Source: Nakamurella panacisegetis
Lineage (GTDB): Bacteria > Actinomycetota > Actinomycetes > Mycobacteriales > Nakamurellaceae
Reading direction: 5' to 3'
NCBI RefSeq assembly: GCF_900104535.1
Contig: NZ_LT629710.1
Span: forward strand, 558,001-622,000
Length of the DNA stretch: 64,000 nucleotides
Shown here: positions 28,502 to 37,514 of the stretch, in pieces
Position numbering within the stretch: the first letter of the stretch is position 1
How the letters are laid out: each line of letters starts with the position of its first letter
Made by a program: the position numbers and the translations under genes
Notes under the pieces: generated by a model
What the model was told of the DNA's origin: nothing
Databases searched by the model: none
The model's input: only the letters and a program-made list of their open reading frames with translations

Positions 28502-28585
28502 CGTGCTCTCCTGGTTCTCTACTTGATCGACTGGTCCGACGAAATGGTCTGCACAACGCACGGGAACGGCTCAACCTTCGACGAA

Positions 28586-28623
28586 GACGCCGAGACCCGA
28601 CCGGGCGGTCGGGTCTCGGCGTC
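28586..28623 (-). terminator. perfect 17-bp hairpin after the second giant LamG/PKD gene
   Basis: Arms GACGCCGAGACCCGACC and GGTCGGGTCTCGGCGTC flank a 4-nt loop, 9 bp after the stop at 28633 on the minus strand; the transcript continues TTCGT. A strong stem that separates the two giant genes. Confidence 0.7.
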
Positions 28624-28632
28624 CCCGATGGA

Positions 28633-31600
28633 TCAGGCCGGGTCAACCTCGAAGTTGTCGAACTTGAGAGTGACCGGGGCATTGGTCGCCGTGGACGACA
28701 AGTACCCCTGGATCCCGACGGCTCCGGCCACCTGAAGCGCAGCCGTCGTGTCGGTGCTGTTGATCTGGAAAGCAGCCGGCTCGGTGGTGCCCACCTTCCA
28801 GACCCGGGCGGAGAGGGTGGTGGTGCCGCTTCCGGTCACCTTGAACCTCAGCCGTAACGTGTCACCCACCGCGTAGGTCAGGCCGGCGACATTCACTGTC
28901 TGCAAAGTGGTCTCGGCATTGGAGACCACGCGGCTCGTGATCAGCTGGACCGATCCGCCGGCCACGAACCGGACCTTGACGCGGTAGTCCGTGGTGCCAA
29001 CGCGACGGACCACCATGTTGGCGTAGACGCCTCCCCCGGTCGCGTCCTTGTCCATCTGGACGTCCACGACACCGGTCACGTCCCGGGCCGACACCGAGTT
29101 CAGAGTGGCCAATGGTCCGGTGCCGGCCGTGGCCAGGCGGATGACGCCGAAACCGCCGGCCACCGACATCGAGGAGTTCGATGTCGGGCTCCATGCTCCG
29201 CCGACGTCCGCGGTGCCCCAGGTGTTGGTCAGGGCACGGCCGAAGTTGTCCGTCGCGACTGCGGTGGCCGCGGCCGTGACCGTGACATTGTGAGAGACCG
29301 AGTTGGTCCCACCCTGGTTGTCGGTCACGGTCAGCGTCACCGTGTAGGTCCCGGCCGCCGCGTAGACATGGGTCGGGGTCGCCCCGGACCCGGCCGCCGT
29401 GTTGTCACCCCAGTTCCAGGCGTACGAGGCAATCGTGCCGTCCGGATCGGACGACGTCGAACCGTCGAATGCCACCGACAGGTTGGTCGCCGTCGAGGTG
29501 AACGCGGCGGTCGGCAGCTGGTTCGCCGCAGCGACCGTCACATTGTGGGAGACCGAGTTGGTCCCACCCCGGTTATCGGTCACGGTCAGCGTGACCGTGT
29601 AGGTCCCGGCCGCCGCGTAGACATGGGTCGGAGTCGCCCCGGACCCGGCCGCCGTGTTGTCACCCCAGTTCCACGAGTAGGACGAGATGGAGCCGTCCGG
29701 ATCGGACGACGTCGAACCGTCAAACGCCACCGACAGGTTGGTCGCCGTAGAGGTGAACGCAGCCGTCGGCAGCTGGTTCGCCGCAGCGACCGTCACATTG
29801 TGGGAGACCGAGTTGGTCCCACCCCGGTTGTCGGTCACGGTCAGCGTCACCGTGTAGGTCCCGGCCGCCGCATAGACATGGGTCGGAGTCGCCCCGGACC
29901 CGGCCGCCGTGTTGTCACCCCAGTTCCACGAGTAGGACGAGATGGAGCCGTCCGGATCGGACGACGTCGAACCGTCGAACGCCACCGACAGGTTGGTCGC
30001 CGTCGAGGTGAACGCAGCGGTCGGCAGCTGGTTCGCCGCCGTGACCGTCACGTTGTGGGAGACCGAGTTGGTCCCGCCCTGGTTGTCGGTCACGGTCAGC
30101 GTCACCGTGTAGGTCCCGGCCGCCGCGTAGACATGGTTGGCGGTAGCTCCGCTGCCCGCCGCCGTGTTGTCACCCCAGTTCCACGAGTAGGACGAGATGG
30201 AGCCGTCCGGATCGGACGATGATGTGCCGTCCGCGGCGAGCGACAGATCGGTGGACTGTGTGGTGAACGCCGCCACCGGCAACTGGTTGGGGACAGTGCC
30301 GCTGCCCACCTGGTAGTGCTGCAGCACATCCTGGGACGACAGGGCTCGGGAATAGATCGCGGCATCGTCCAGCTTGCCGGCGAAATAGTGGCTCGAGGCG
30401 CCGAACCACACAGTGTCGCCACCGAGGTGCCAGCGGCCGGTATAGGCCTGGGCCGCGGTCTGCGGGTTGGTCCCGGTCAGCTGCCCGTCGACGTAGAGCT
30501 TCATCCCGTCACTGGACTGGGTTGCCACCATGTGGTGCCAATGACCGTCGTTGTAGCTCGACGGAGTGGTGATCGTGTTCGTCTGCCCGGTCCAGGTGCC
30601 GAACACCAGGGTCCCGTCGTTCTGCATCCAGACATGTCGGTCGTAGTTACTGGACAGCCCGGATGCCGAATCGCCGAATCCGATCAACTTTCCGCCCGAG
30701 GTGGTGGTCGTGTTGAACCACAACTCCTCGGAATACGTGGTCGGGTTCGTGAACGTGTTGTTCGAAATCACCTGGCCGGTCGAGCCGTCGAACGCGGCCG
30801 CGGTGTCGGTGGTGCCGTGGATGCCTCCGGCGACCTGCTGGGTGACCCCACCGAGGTAGTAGCCGGGCTGGTTGTAGGGCGACGCGTCAGCGGCGACCGA
30901 ATTCGAATCGTCAAGGCGCCAGTACAGGTCGGGGTCGGCATTCCAGACCAGCGAGCCGTAGGCATCCCCCGGTGCTGTCGATCCCGGAACAGTCCGACCA
31001 CTGAGCGTGTAGTGGTTGGCCACCACCTGCCGGGACAACTGGGTCGGGTAGATCGCCACCTCGTCGATCGCGCCGTTGAAGTAGTTGCTCGAGGGTTGGT
31101 TGGTCCAGCCGCCCAGGTTGTCCCCACCGACGACCCAGAAGCCCGAGTAGGCCTGACCCGTCGTGATGTCGGACCGGTTGGCGGCGCGGACTCCGTCGAC
31201 GTACAACGTCATGCCGGCCGCACCGAGGCTGGCCACGACCTGATGCCAGGCCCCGTCGTTGTACGTGCCCGAGGTGCTCACGGTCTGTACCGATCCGGGG
31301 TACACACCGAAAAACAGATGCCCGGCATTGTCCATGTACACGTGCCGGTCATAGCTTCCGGACAGACCCGTGTTGTTGTTGCCGTACCCGATGATCTTCC
31401 CGCCCTGGGTGGTGGTGGTCTTGAACCACGCCTCCACCGTGAACGTGTCCGGGGCCGGCACCGCCGTCGCGGTCGTCACCGTCGAAGCCGACGTGCCGTC
31501 GAACGTCGTCGCGGTGTTGGAGTCCCCGATGATGGCGCCGGCCGTACCGCGTACCAGGCCCGTGCCGCCGACGCCGTCGTTGAATCCGGCGTAGTCGATG

Positions 31601-33342
31601 ACGCTGGTGCCGGAGGTCTCGGACAGTCGCCAGAACGGCGCCGCCCCGTCGGCGATGACCTGGTTGGCGTAGGCGCTGATCGTGCCGGAATCCGGCGCCT
31701 GCACGCTGACGATCGGGCTGTTCTGCGCATTTCCGTCCGGGTCGACCGCTTGAATGCGATAGGTGTAGGTGGCACCCGGGGTCAACCCCTTGTCGATGAA
31801 TCCCAAGGTGGGCCGATTCCAGTACGTGGCTGCCGCCACCGTCGTGTACACCGGAGTGGCACCGCCGTTGCGAGTGACCTTGTAGGTCAGATTGAGATCG
31901 TCCCGATCCCAGTTGGAAGGCCAGGCCACCCGGACCGTTCCGGCCGCGAGGCCGGTCAGGGTCGGCGTCCAGGAGCTGCCCGACAGCCGCGGGCCCTGCT
32001 TGTTGGGGGCGATCGACTTCAGGGCGAAGCGGGCCAGACCTTGCTGACCGCTGGCATTGACGGTCGGGAACTCGCCGCCCATGACCACGTACTGGCTGTT
32101 GCCGGTGACGGTCCAGGCCGCTTGCGACTGCCCCGTCACCGTGCCTTCGGTCATGTCCGGGAACCAGTTGTACAAGGACGGGCTCGGGTTGCCGTACCAG
32201 TCGGGGTAGCCCTGGGTGTCGTGGGCGATCGTTCCGGTCACCGCGTCGGTGAAGGCGAGGGTGTGCCGCATGTTGATCGACCAGGGATTGGACTGGAAGA
32301 ACCCGCCGATGTTCTGGCAGTAGTGCGCGTGGTTGACCGTGTAGACGACCGAGTTGAGTACCGCGACCCCGTAGGTGTCGCCGTGGCAGTCCTCGATCCA
32401 CTGGATGTTGCCGGTCGCGCCATCGGCCTTGAACGCCCCTTCCAGGTTGCCACCGCTGCCGAAGACGTATCCGGAGCCGTAGACACTGGTCCCCGACGCG
32501 GTGAGGGACAGGATGGCGGCCTGGGGGCCGGCGTCCCGCACGAGTGAGGTGGCATTCCAGGGCAGCAAGGCTCCGGTCGTCGGATCCAGGGCGGCCAGGC
32601 CGTAGGCGGGCGAGGTATTGATGTTCTCGAACGCTCCGCCGGCGATCAGCTTCGTACCGTCGGTGGTGAGGGTGAGCGCGTTGACCACTCGATCGGCCTG
32701 CGGATTCCAGCCCAGCACGGCACCGTCGCTGGCTCGGATGGCGGCCAGCCGGATCCGCCAAAGGCCGTTGACCTGAGTGAAGTCACCGCCGACGTACACC
32801 GTCGTGTTGGTGGCCACGATGGCGTTGACCCGGCCGCTGAAGCTGGGCTGGAAGGTGGAGATGAGGGAACCGTCGGCGGTGCTGTAGGCCGCAATGCGGC
32901 TGCGGGTCTGACCGTTCGCGGTCGTGAAGTCGCCGCCCACGTAGATCCGCGAACCATCCGGCGACTTGGTGATCGCCCGAGCCTGCGCGTTCAGGGACGG
33001 ATTGAACGACGAGATGAGGTTGCCGGTGGTCAGGTCGTAGGCGAGCAGGTTGGCCCGCGGCGTCGTGTTGACCCCGGGTGATGCCCCGGCCGGCCGGGCG
33101 TTGGCGAAGCTACCGGCCGCGTAGACCGTGTTGCCGTTGATCACCTGCTGCCACACCACCCCGTCGACCTGAGTCGTCGGCAGCGAGTCCGCGGTCACCA
33201 GGCTGGCCGACGGCTGCTGTACCGGGCTCAGATCAGCCGCGGCCGGCGCGGCCGCGGCGACCGACACGACGATCCCGCCGACCAGCAAGGTCAGCGCTGC
33301 GCCGACCGACCGCAACCGACGACCGAGGGAAGTTCGTTCCAT
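28633..33342 (-). CDS. giant secreted propeller/LamG/PKD protein, paralogue 2
   Basis: 1569 residues from ATG 33342 (GGAG 6 nt upstream); an ATG at 33360 overlapping the lipoprotein stop as ATGA is the alternative. Order of parts: signal peptide (about 1-37); propeller-type repeats (about 45-480) with WIEDCHGDTY and HAHYCQNIGG; a fibronectin-like segment; LamG domains (about 557-785 and 792-1010); four PKD domains (about 1017-1357), three of them nearly identical in DNA; and a C-terminal ~200-residue module beginning DNFGRALTNTWGTADVGGAW. No anchor is visible. LamG and PKD domains usually bind carbohydrate or act as spacers, so binding of the locus polymer is likely but unproven. A strong hairpin follows the stop. 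Confidence 0.88.
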   Translation of the reverse strand: MERTSLGRRLRSVGAALTLLVGGIVVSVAAAAPAAADLSPVQQPSASLVTADSLPTTQVDGVVWQQVINGNTVYAAGSFANARPAGASPGVNTTPRANLLAYDLTTGNLISSFNPSLNAQARAITKSPDGSRIYVGGDFTTANGQTRSRIAAYSTADGSLISTFQPSFSGRVNAIVATNTTVYVGGDFTQVNGLWRIRLAAIRASDGAVLGWNPQADRVVNALTLTTDGTKLIAGGAFENINTSPAYGLAALDPTTGALLPWNATSLVRDAGPQAAILSLTASGTSVYGSGYVFGSGGNLEGAFKADGATGNIQWIEDCHGDTYGVAVLNSVVYTVNHAHYCQNIGGFFQSNPWSINMRHTLAFTDAVTGTIAHDTQGYPDWYGNPSPSLYNWFPDMTEGTVTGQSQAAWTVTGNSQYVVMGGEFPTVNASGQQGLARFALKSIAPNKQGPRLSGSSWTPTLTGLAAGTVRVAWPSNWDRDDLNLTYKVTRNGGATPVYTTVAAATYWNRPTLGFIDKGLTPGATYTYRIQAVDPDGNAQNSPIVSVQAPDSGTISAYANQVIADGAAPFWRLSETSGTSVIDYAGFNDGVGGTGLVRGTAGAIIGDSNTATTFDGTSASTVTTATAVPAPDTFTVEAWFKTTTTQGGKIIGYGNNNTGLSGSYDRHVYMDNAGHLFFGVYPGSVQTVSTSGTYNDGAWHQVVASLGAAGMTLYVDGVRAANRSDITTGQAYSGFWVVGGDNLGGWTNQPSSNYFNGAIDEVAIYPTQLSRQVVANHYTLSGRTVPGSTAPGDAYGSLVWNADPDLYWRLDDSNSVAADASPYNQPGYYLGGVTQQVAGGIHGTTDTAAAFDGSTGQVISNNTFTNPTTYSEELWFNTTTTSGGKLIGFGDSASGLSSNYDRHVWMQNDGTLVFGTWTGQTNTITTPSSYNDGHWHHMVATQSSDGMKLYVDGQLTGTNPQTAAQAYTGRWHLGGDTVWFGASSHYFAGKLDDAAIYSRALSSQDVLQHYQVGSGTVPNQLPVAAFTTQSTDLSLAADGTSSSDPDGSISSYSWNWGDNTAAGSGATANHVYAAAGTYTVTLTVTDNQGGTNSVSHNVTVTAANQLPTAAFTSTATNLSVAFDGSTSSDPDGSISSYSWNWGDNTAAGSGATPTHVYAAAGTYTVTLTVTDNRGGTNSVSHNVTVAAANQLPTAAFTSTATNLSVAFDGSTSSDPDGSISSYSWNWGDNTAAGSGATPTHVYAAAGTYTVTLTVTDNRGGTNSVSHNVTVAAANQLPTAAFTSTATNLSVAFDGSTSSDPDGTIASYAWNWGDNTAAGSGATPTHVYAAAGTYTVTLTVTDNQGGTNSVSHNVTVTAAATAVATDNFGRALTNTWGTADVGGAWSPTSNSSMSVAGGFGVIRLATAGTGPLATLNSVSARDVTGVVDVQMDKDATGGGVYANMVVRRVGTTDYRVKVRFVAGGSVQLITSRVVSNAETTLQTVNVAGLTYAVGDTLRLRFKVTGSGTTTLSARVWKVGTTEPAAFQINSTDTTAALQVAGAVGIQGYLSSTATNAPVTLKFDNFEVDPA
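29270..30290 (-). repeat. four tandem 255-bp PKD-coding repeats
   Basis: The anchor word GTTCGCCGC recurs at 29521, 29776 and 30031, exactly 255 bp (85 codons) apart. Three units are almost identical over their length, differing at scattered positions (for example CGGTTATCGG versus CGGTTGTCGG); the fourth, nearest the LamG domains, is more diverged. This level of identity points to recent duplication or gene conversion. Confidence 0.92.
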
Positions 33343-33356
33343 GGGGGGCTCCAGGT

Positions 33357-34154
33357 TCATGAGGCGTTACCGACGAACATCAGCACCGGTGCGTCAGTGC
33401 TGTAACTGACGCTGATTCCGATGGGACTGCGCTGCCCGGCCCCGACCGAGAAGACGTACGTACCCTGCGACTGGCCGCCGGGCTTCAGAGTGCCGCTGAA
33501 TGGTGCGGTCGGCGGACCCGACAGCGGCGACGCCGGGTTACCTTTCGAATTGGTGACGTTCACGGTGACCCTGCTGAGATCAATGCTTCGGGCGGACTTG
33601 TTCTCGATCTCGACCGTCACTGCCACTGCGGGGCCCGCGATCTCGCCCGGGCCCCGGGCCTCGGCCGTGATGCCGTTGACCCCAACGATCGAGGCCGAGA
33701 CCTTCCCGCCGAAATTCGCGGATCGGGTCAGCGGCACCGCTTTGGCCGTCGTCACCGGGACGGACGCGACCGTCTGATCGATGTTCCCGGCCGTGGGCGG
33801 CGGCACGGGCGTCGTGGCCGGCTTCGGTCTGCTCGTCGTGGCCGCCGATCCGCCGCCCGGCCGCGCGCTCGGCGCGGCCGGAACGGTCTTGGATCCCGGG
33901 CCGGACGAGGAGGTCCGCACCGCCACGGCCGGCGGGATGGGTGCGACCGAACTGGTCGAGCCCGCCGGGGCGGCCGGACTCTCCGTGCCGGACGTGCCGA
34001 CCGACGCCGAGGAGGCCGCCGCAGCGTTCGACCCCGAGGGGGAACCCGCCGCCCCGCTCTGGGTCTGGGCACTGGTGCAAGCCGCGGCACCGATGATCAG
34101 GGCGCCGACCAGGGCACCGATCCTGCGTGTGAGCCGAACAGCACTGCGGTTCAT
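33357..34154 (-). CDS. exported lipoprotein with Ig-like C-terminal domain
   Basis: 265 residues. The N-terminus is a lipoprotein signal ending IIGAAAC at about residue 26. Residues 27-125 are a Ser/Ala/Pro/Thr-rich linker that would span the cell wall. The C-terminal ~130 residues contain a DUF4352-like immunoglobulin fold (GPAVAVTVEIENKS, VTVNVTNSKG, LKPGGQSQGTYVFSV). AAGG lies 7 nt before the ATG. Start and stop both overlap neighbours by 4 bp (ATGA), so it is coupled to the glycosyltransferase before it and, depending on the start used, to the giant LamG/PKD gene after it. Function unknown. Confidence 0.75.
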   Translation of the reverse strand: MNRSAVRLTRRIGALVGALIIGAAACTSAQTQSGAAGSPSGSNAAAASSASVGTSGTESPAAPAGSTSSVAPIPPAVAVRTSSSGPGSKTVPAAPSARPGGGSAATTSRPKPATTPVPPPTAGNIDQTVASVPVTTAKAVPLTRSANFGGKVSASIVGVNGITAEARGPGEIAGPAVAVTVEIENKSARSIDLSRVTVNVTNSKGNPASPLSGPPTAPFSGTLKPGGQSQGTYVFSVGAGQRSPIGISVSYSTDAPVLMFVGNAS

Positions 34155-35332
34155 GATCGGACCTTCGTCTCGTCGTACTTGCGTGAGCCACGAGCAAGCC
34201 GCCGGGCCAGATCCTCGTATCGGTCGGTGACGTCGTCCCAGTCGTAGGCCGCCGCACGACTGCGTGCCGCCGCACGGCGGGCGACCAGGTTGAGATCGGC
34301 CGATTCGTCGTTCTCCACTCGTGCCGCGACGTCGGCCGCGGTGCCGAAATAGCGACCGGCCGAGCCGAGCACCTCTCGGTTGAAGTTCACGTCGTAGGCA
34401 TTGGTCGCGGTCCCGGCCCCGATCGCCCGGAGCAGGGACGGGTTGGTTCCGCCGACGCTGTGCCCGTGCCAGTAGATGCGGGCGTGCGCGTACAGCTGGT
34501 CGAGCAGTTCCTGATCCCAGACACCGCCCAGGAATCGAATGCGGTCATCCGCGGCGGCGTGTACGCGCCTGGTGTATTCGTCGGAATAGGGAGCCGACCC
34601 GACCACGATCAGCGGCAGACGCGAACCGCTCTGAACGAATCCTTGGACGATCATGTCCACGTGGTTTTCGGGCTCGAAGCGAGCGACAACGAGATGGTAG
34701 TCATTGGCGGTCAACCCCAGCTCGGACAACCGTGACGACGAGATCCCGGCCGTCTTGGGCGCCCCGTAGGAGATGATATCGGTTCCGACGTCGAACCTTT
34801 CGCGGTAGTAGTCGGCGATCCCGATCGCGTCGGCGATCAAGGCGTCGGACTGCTTGACCGCCAACCACTCGGCCGTTCGGTAATACCGGCGGCCCATCGG
34901 CCCCCATTTTGCGCGCTTCCATTCCAGCCCGTCAACGTGAGTGGCTACCGGAATTCTCGCCGCACGGAAAAGCGGCAGGAACGGCGCATTGGCCGCATTG
35001 AACACCACAGCCACATCAGTACGATTTTGCAGCAGGTGGCCGACCGAGAGGGCAGTGTGGCTCAGCGTCTCCAGACTCCGGCTACGCAGGGCCGGCCGAT
35101 GTACGAGTTCCATACCCAGGTACCGGCCCGCGGGCGGCGTAGTCGACGTCCCGGCTGTACGGCAGTAGACCACCACCTGATGGCCGCGATCGACCAGGCG
35201 CCGGCCGACCTCCTCGATCGCCGTCTCGAATCCCCCGTAGCGCGCCGGGACCCCGCGCGTGCCGACCATGGCGATACGCAGGAGCCGATCAGGATCGGCG
35301 CCAACGGTCGGGGCAGGGCGGGGATGTTTCAT
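34151..35332 (-). CDS. DUF1972-type glycosyltransferase (rhamnosyltransferase-like)
   Basis: 393 residues, GT-B fold with the N-terminal DUF1972 signature MVGTRGVPARYGGFETAIEEVGRRL. Other matches are VVVYCRTAG, THVDGLEWKRAKWG and the C-terminal VARFEPENHVDMIVQGF and GHSVGGTNPSLLRAIGAG. Characterised relatives include rhamnosyltransferases of capsule clusters; the donor here is not established. It begins a minus-strand unit with the lipoprotein and giant LamG/PKD genes. GAGG precedes the ATG by 4 nt. Confidence 0.9.
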   Translation of the reverse strand: MKHPRPAPTVGADPDRLLRIAMVGTRGVPARYGGFETAIEEVGRRLVDRGHQVVVYCRTAGTSTTPPAGRYLGMELVHRPALRSRSLETLSHTALSVGHLLQNRTDVAVVFNAANAPFLPLFRAARIPVATHVDGLEWKRAKWGPMGRRYYRTAEWLAVKQSDALIADAIGIADYYRERFDVGTDIISYGAPKTAGISSSRLSELGLTANDYHLVVARFEPENHVDMIVQGFVQSGSRLPLIVVGSAPYSDEYTRRVHAAADDRIRFLGGVWDQELLDQLYAHARIYWHGHSVGGTNPSLLRAIGAGTATNAYDVNFNREVLGSAGRYFGTAADVAARVENDESADLNLVARRAAARSRAAAYDWDDVTDRYEDLARRLARGSRKYDETKVRS

Positions 35333-35715
35333 GGGTCCTCAAGGCTCGGAGAGGTACGCGGCAAGACAGCAGAACAGAGGCCGTCCGCGCCGCACCCGAA
35401 AATCACCCCGACGGCGTGTGCAACGTGTACTACTGAGCGTCACATTCGATTAGCCCAGATGGTGCTCCTCCTCGGGCAATTTAGCATCCCGGGGCCTGGT
35501 TGCCCAGAGTACGAAGAAGGTTCACCTATTACGGCGTAGGCGGCATTTGCTCCTCATCATGTGGGTGATGCACAGCAGCTCAGCCCTCGAATCGACGCCG
35601 ACCGGGCGGCTGCGCTCCCCTTACGGGTGACAGCGAGCTCATTGGGAGTCCTCGAGCAGGAAGGGGGCGAAGCCGCCAGGTGAGCACGCTCTGCAATCAA
35701 CGGGCTTGAATCACC
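35333..35715. promoter_or_regulatory. 383-bp intergenic region with promoter for the glycosyltransferase-lipoprotein-LamG unit
   Basis: No gene seen. AT-richer stretch at 35440-35550. The word CTCAGTAGTAC lies on the minus strand at 35427-35437, about 95 bp before the start at 35332, and matches CTCAGTAGCAC upstream of the beta-helix gene at 11721. A weak 5-bp stem overlaps the deacetylase stop. Confidence 0.35.
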
Positions 35716-36447
35716 TCAACGGGTGAAGCGGGCGGCCTTCCACAACGAACCCGAACCGAGAGCCGCCGTCAGCGAACAGGGGGTCAGGCCGCGGTCCGCG
35801 TAGGCCCGGATCAGGCTCGTGACCAACTTGCCGCGGTCCACGTCCGGTTCCGGCCCGTCGTCCACCCCGTCGTCGAGCCCGGCATGCGCGTCGTGATTCA
35901 GCAGGATCGAGCCGGGTCGGGCGTTGCTCATCGCCTTCGCGACCCGCTCGTCGTCGGCCAGCAGCGGCTTCCAGTCCCAGCTGGTCGAACTCCATAGCAC
36001 CGGAGTCAGGCCGGAGGCCCGTACGGCGGCCCAGGTACTGACCGTCTGACGTCCATACGGCGGTCGCATCCAGCGCAGCCGTCGCCCGAGGATGTCTTCC
36101 AATTCGGCCCGGCCGTCCCGGCAACGCCGAAAGACCTGGTTGGGGCTGAAGGTCGGCAGGGCTCGATGATCCACCCCGTGCAGGCCCACCTCGTGTCCGG
36201 CCGCCACAATCTCGGACAGCAGCGCCGGATGGCGACGCACCCTCGTCATCAGAACGAAGAAGGTGGCAGTGGCGCCGGTGGAGCGAAGTGCCTCGAGCAC
36301 GGCCGTGGTGCCCGCTGGGTCCGGCCCGTCGTCGAAGGTCATCACCACTATCGGACTCGCGGTCCGGACCCCTATCACGGACCCGGCACCCCACGATCGG
36401 CTCTCCACCAGGGTGCGGACGCCACTGCGTCGGCGCAGATCAGCCAT
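35716..36447 (-). CDS. NodB-type polysaccharide deacetylase
   Basis: 243 residues, carbohydrate esterase family 4. Motif 1 is MTFDDGPDP (Asp39, Asp40), motif 2 the metal-binding HEVGLHGVDH, motif 3 RPPYGRQT, motif 4 WDWKP and motif 5 LLNHDAH. All metal and catalytic residues appear to be present. No signal peptide or membrane segment is obvious, which is unusual for an enzyme acting on an external polymer; it may act on lipid-linked precursors inside the cell or use a missed upstream start. The start overlaps the preceding glycosyltransferase gene by 8 bp. Confidence 0.88.
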   Translation of the reverse strand: MADLRRRSGVRTLVESRSWGAGSVIGVRTASPIVVMTFDDGPDPAGTTAVLEALRSTGATATFFVLMTRVRRHPALLSEIVAAGHEVGLHGVDHRALPTFSPNQVFRRCRDGRAELEDILGRRLRWMRPPYGRQTVSTWAAVRASGLTPVLWSSTSWDWKPLLADDERVAKAMSNARPGSILLNHDAHAGLDDGVDDGPEPDVDRGKLVTSLIRAYADRGLTPCSLTAALGSGSLWKAARFTR

Positions 36448-37387
36448 CCCGCCGGTACTCCTGGTACACGTGCCCGACCGCTGCGGCAGCCATCCCGCCC
36501 CCGCGTCGGGCCAGTCTCTGACCGCGGGCCTGGTGCCGGGCCGACCCGTTGACCCGGCCGAACGTCGATCGCGCCGAGCCGACCGCGACGCGGGCCAGCC
36601 CCCCGACGGCCAGTTCCACCCGACGGACCGACCGACGCGCGCGACCGGCGGTCAGATCGAGCGCGATGAGCCCGGTCGTGTTGCCGTGGCTCCACGCCCG
36701 GCGCAGAACCCACTCACGGTTCATCCGCGCCGCCGGAACCTTGTCCACCACGACCGACTCGTTGCACCACAACATGCGTCCACCTTTGGCGAAAAGCGCA
36801 CGGCTGAACAAGGTGTCCTCTCCGCCGGCCAGGCCGTAGCGGTCGTCGAATCGCAGCCCGAACGCCCGGACCTGCTGCAGATCGATCAGTAGATTGCCGG
36901 CCGCGGCCACGTCCAGTTCGGTTCCCGTCGGCAGACTGCGACGCTCGAAGAACCGGCCGGCCACAATCCACGGCTCGGGCGGCCGCTCGTACTCGGGGAT
37001 CACCCGACCCGATACCGCCGCCGGTTCGGTGGGCGCCCAGACATCGAGCAACTGCGACAGCCATCCTGGCTCGGGGCGCTCGTCATCGTCGATGTAGGCC
37101 AGTAGTCGCGATCCGGCGGACTCGTCGATCGCGCGGTTTCGCGCGGCCGATATTCCGGGTCTCGGTTCGACGCAATACCGGACGATGGGTGACCCGAAGG
37201 CCGACACCGCCGATCGCGCGCTCCCCTCGGGATCGTTGTCGACCACTAGGACGTCGGCTCGGTGGCCGGGCCGGGAATTTATCTGCTGAACCTGGTCGAG
37301 AATCATCGGCAGACCTTCGGACACCTCGCCCGGACGACGGAAGGTCAGGATCGCCACGGTCACCGACACCGATGCCACCGAGAACAT
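36440..37387 (-). CDS. family 2 glycosyltransferase, second copy
   Basis: 315 residues, GT-A fold: VTVAILTFRRPGEV, VVDNDPEGSA, CVEPRPGISAARNRAIDE and the metal-binding YIDDDE. It is a clear paralogue of the enzyme at 18537-19499, sharing PEPWIVAG, the GGEDT acceptor motif and a basic C-terminus. GGAAGG lies 3 nt before the ATG. Downstream it overlaps the deacetylase gene by 8 bp, suggesting that the sugar it adds is later deacetylated (inference). Confidence 0.9.
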   Translation of the reverse strand: MFSVASVSVTVAILTFRRPGEVSEGLPMILDQVQQINSRPGHRADVLVVDNDPEGSARSAVSAFGSPIVRYCVEPRPGISAARNRAIDESAGSRLLAYIDDDERPEPGWLSQLLDVWAPTEPAAVSGRVIPEYERPPEPWIVAGRFFERRSLPTGTELDVAAAGNLLIDLQQVRAFGLRFDDRYGLAGGEDTLFSRALFAKGGRMLWCNESVVVDKVPAARMNREWVLRRAWSHGNTTGLIALDLTAGRARRSVRRVELAVGGLARVAVGSARSTFGRVNGSARHQARGQRLARRGGGMAAAAVGHVYQEYRRDG

Positions 37388-37452
37388 GCCCCTTCCGATT
37401 TCGACCGAACCTGGATCCTAGCCGTGCCGCGACGCCTGGGCCACGTCACACC

Positions 37453-37495
37453 AAAAAGAGGCCCGCCGATACCCTGGAAAGGGCATCGGCGGGCC
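37453..37495 (-). terminator. rho-independent terminator of the beta-helix gene
   Basis: On the minus strand GGCCCGCCGATGCCC pairs with GGGTATCGGCGGGCC (one mismatch) across a 6-nt loop, followed by TCTTTTTGG. It begins 20 bp after the stop at 37515. Confidence 0.85.
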
Positions 37496-37514
37496 GATCA
37501 CTGACGGCATCGGT

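Noticed and set aside
29270-30290. regularly spaced repeats as a CRISPR array
   Set aside because: The period is 255 bp, in frame, and encodes PKD domains; there are no short repeats with unique spacers and no cas genes.
30316-32547. 743-codon open frame on the plus strand opposite the second giant gene
   Set aside because: Antisense shadow of LamG/propeller coding sequence; low-complexity Gly/Arg/Val protein.
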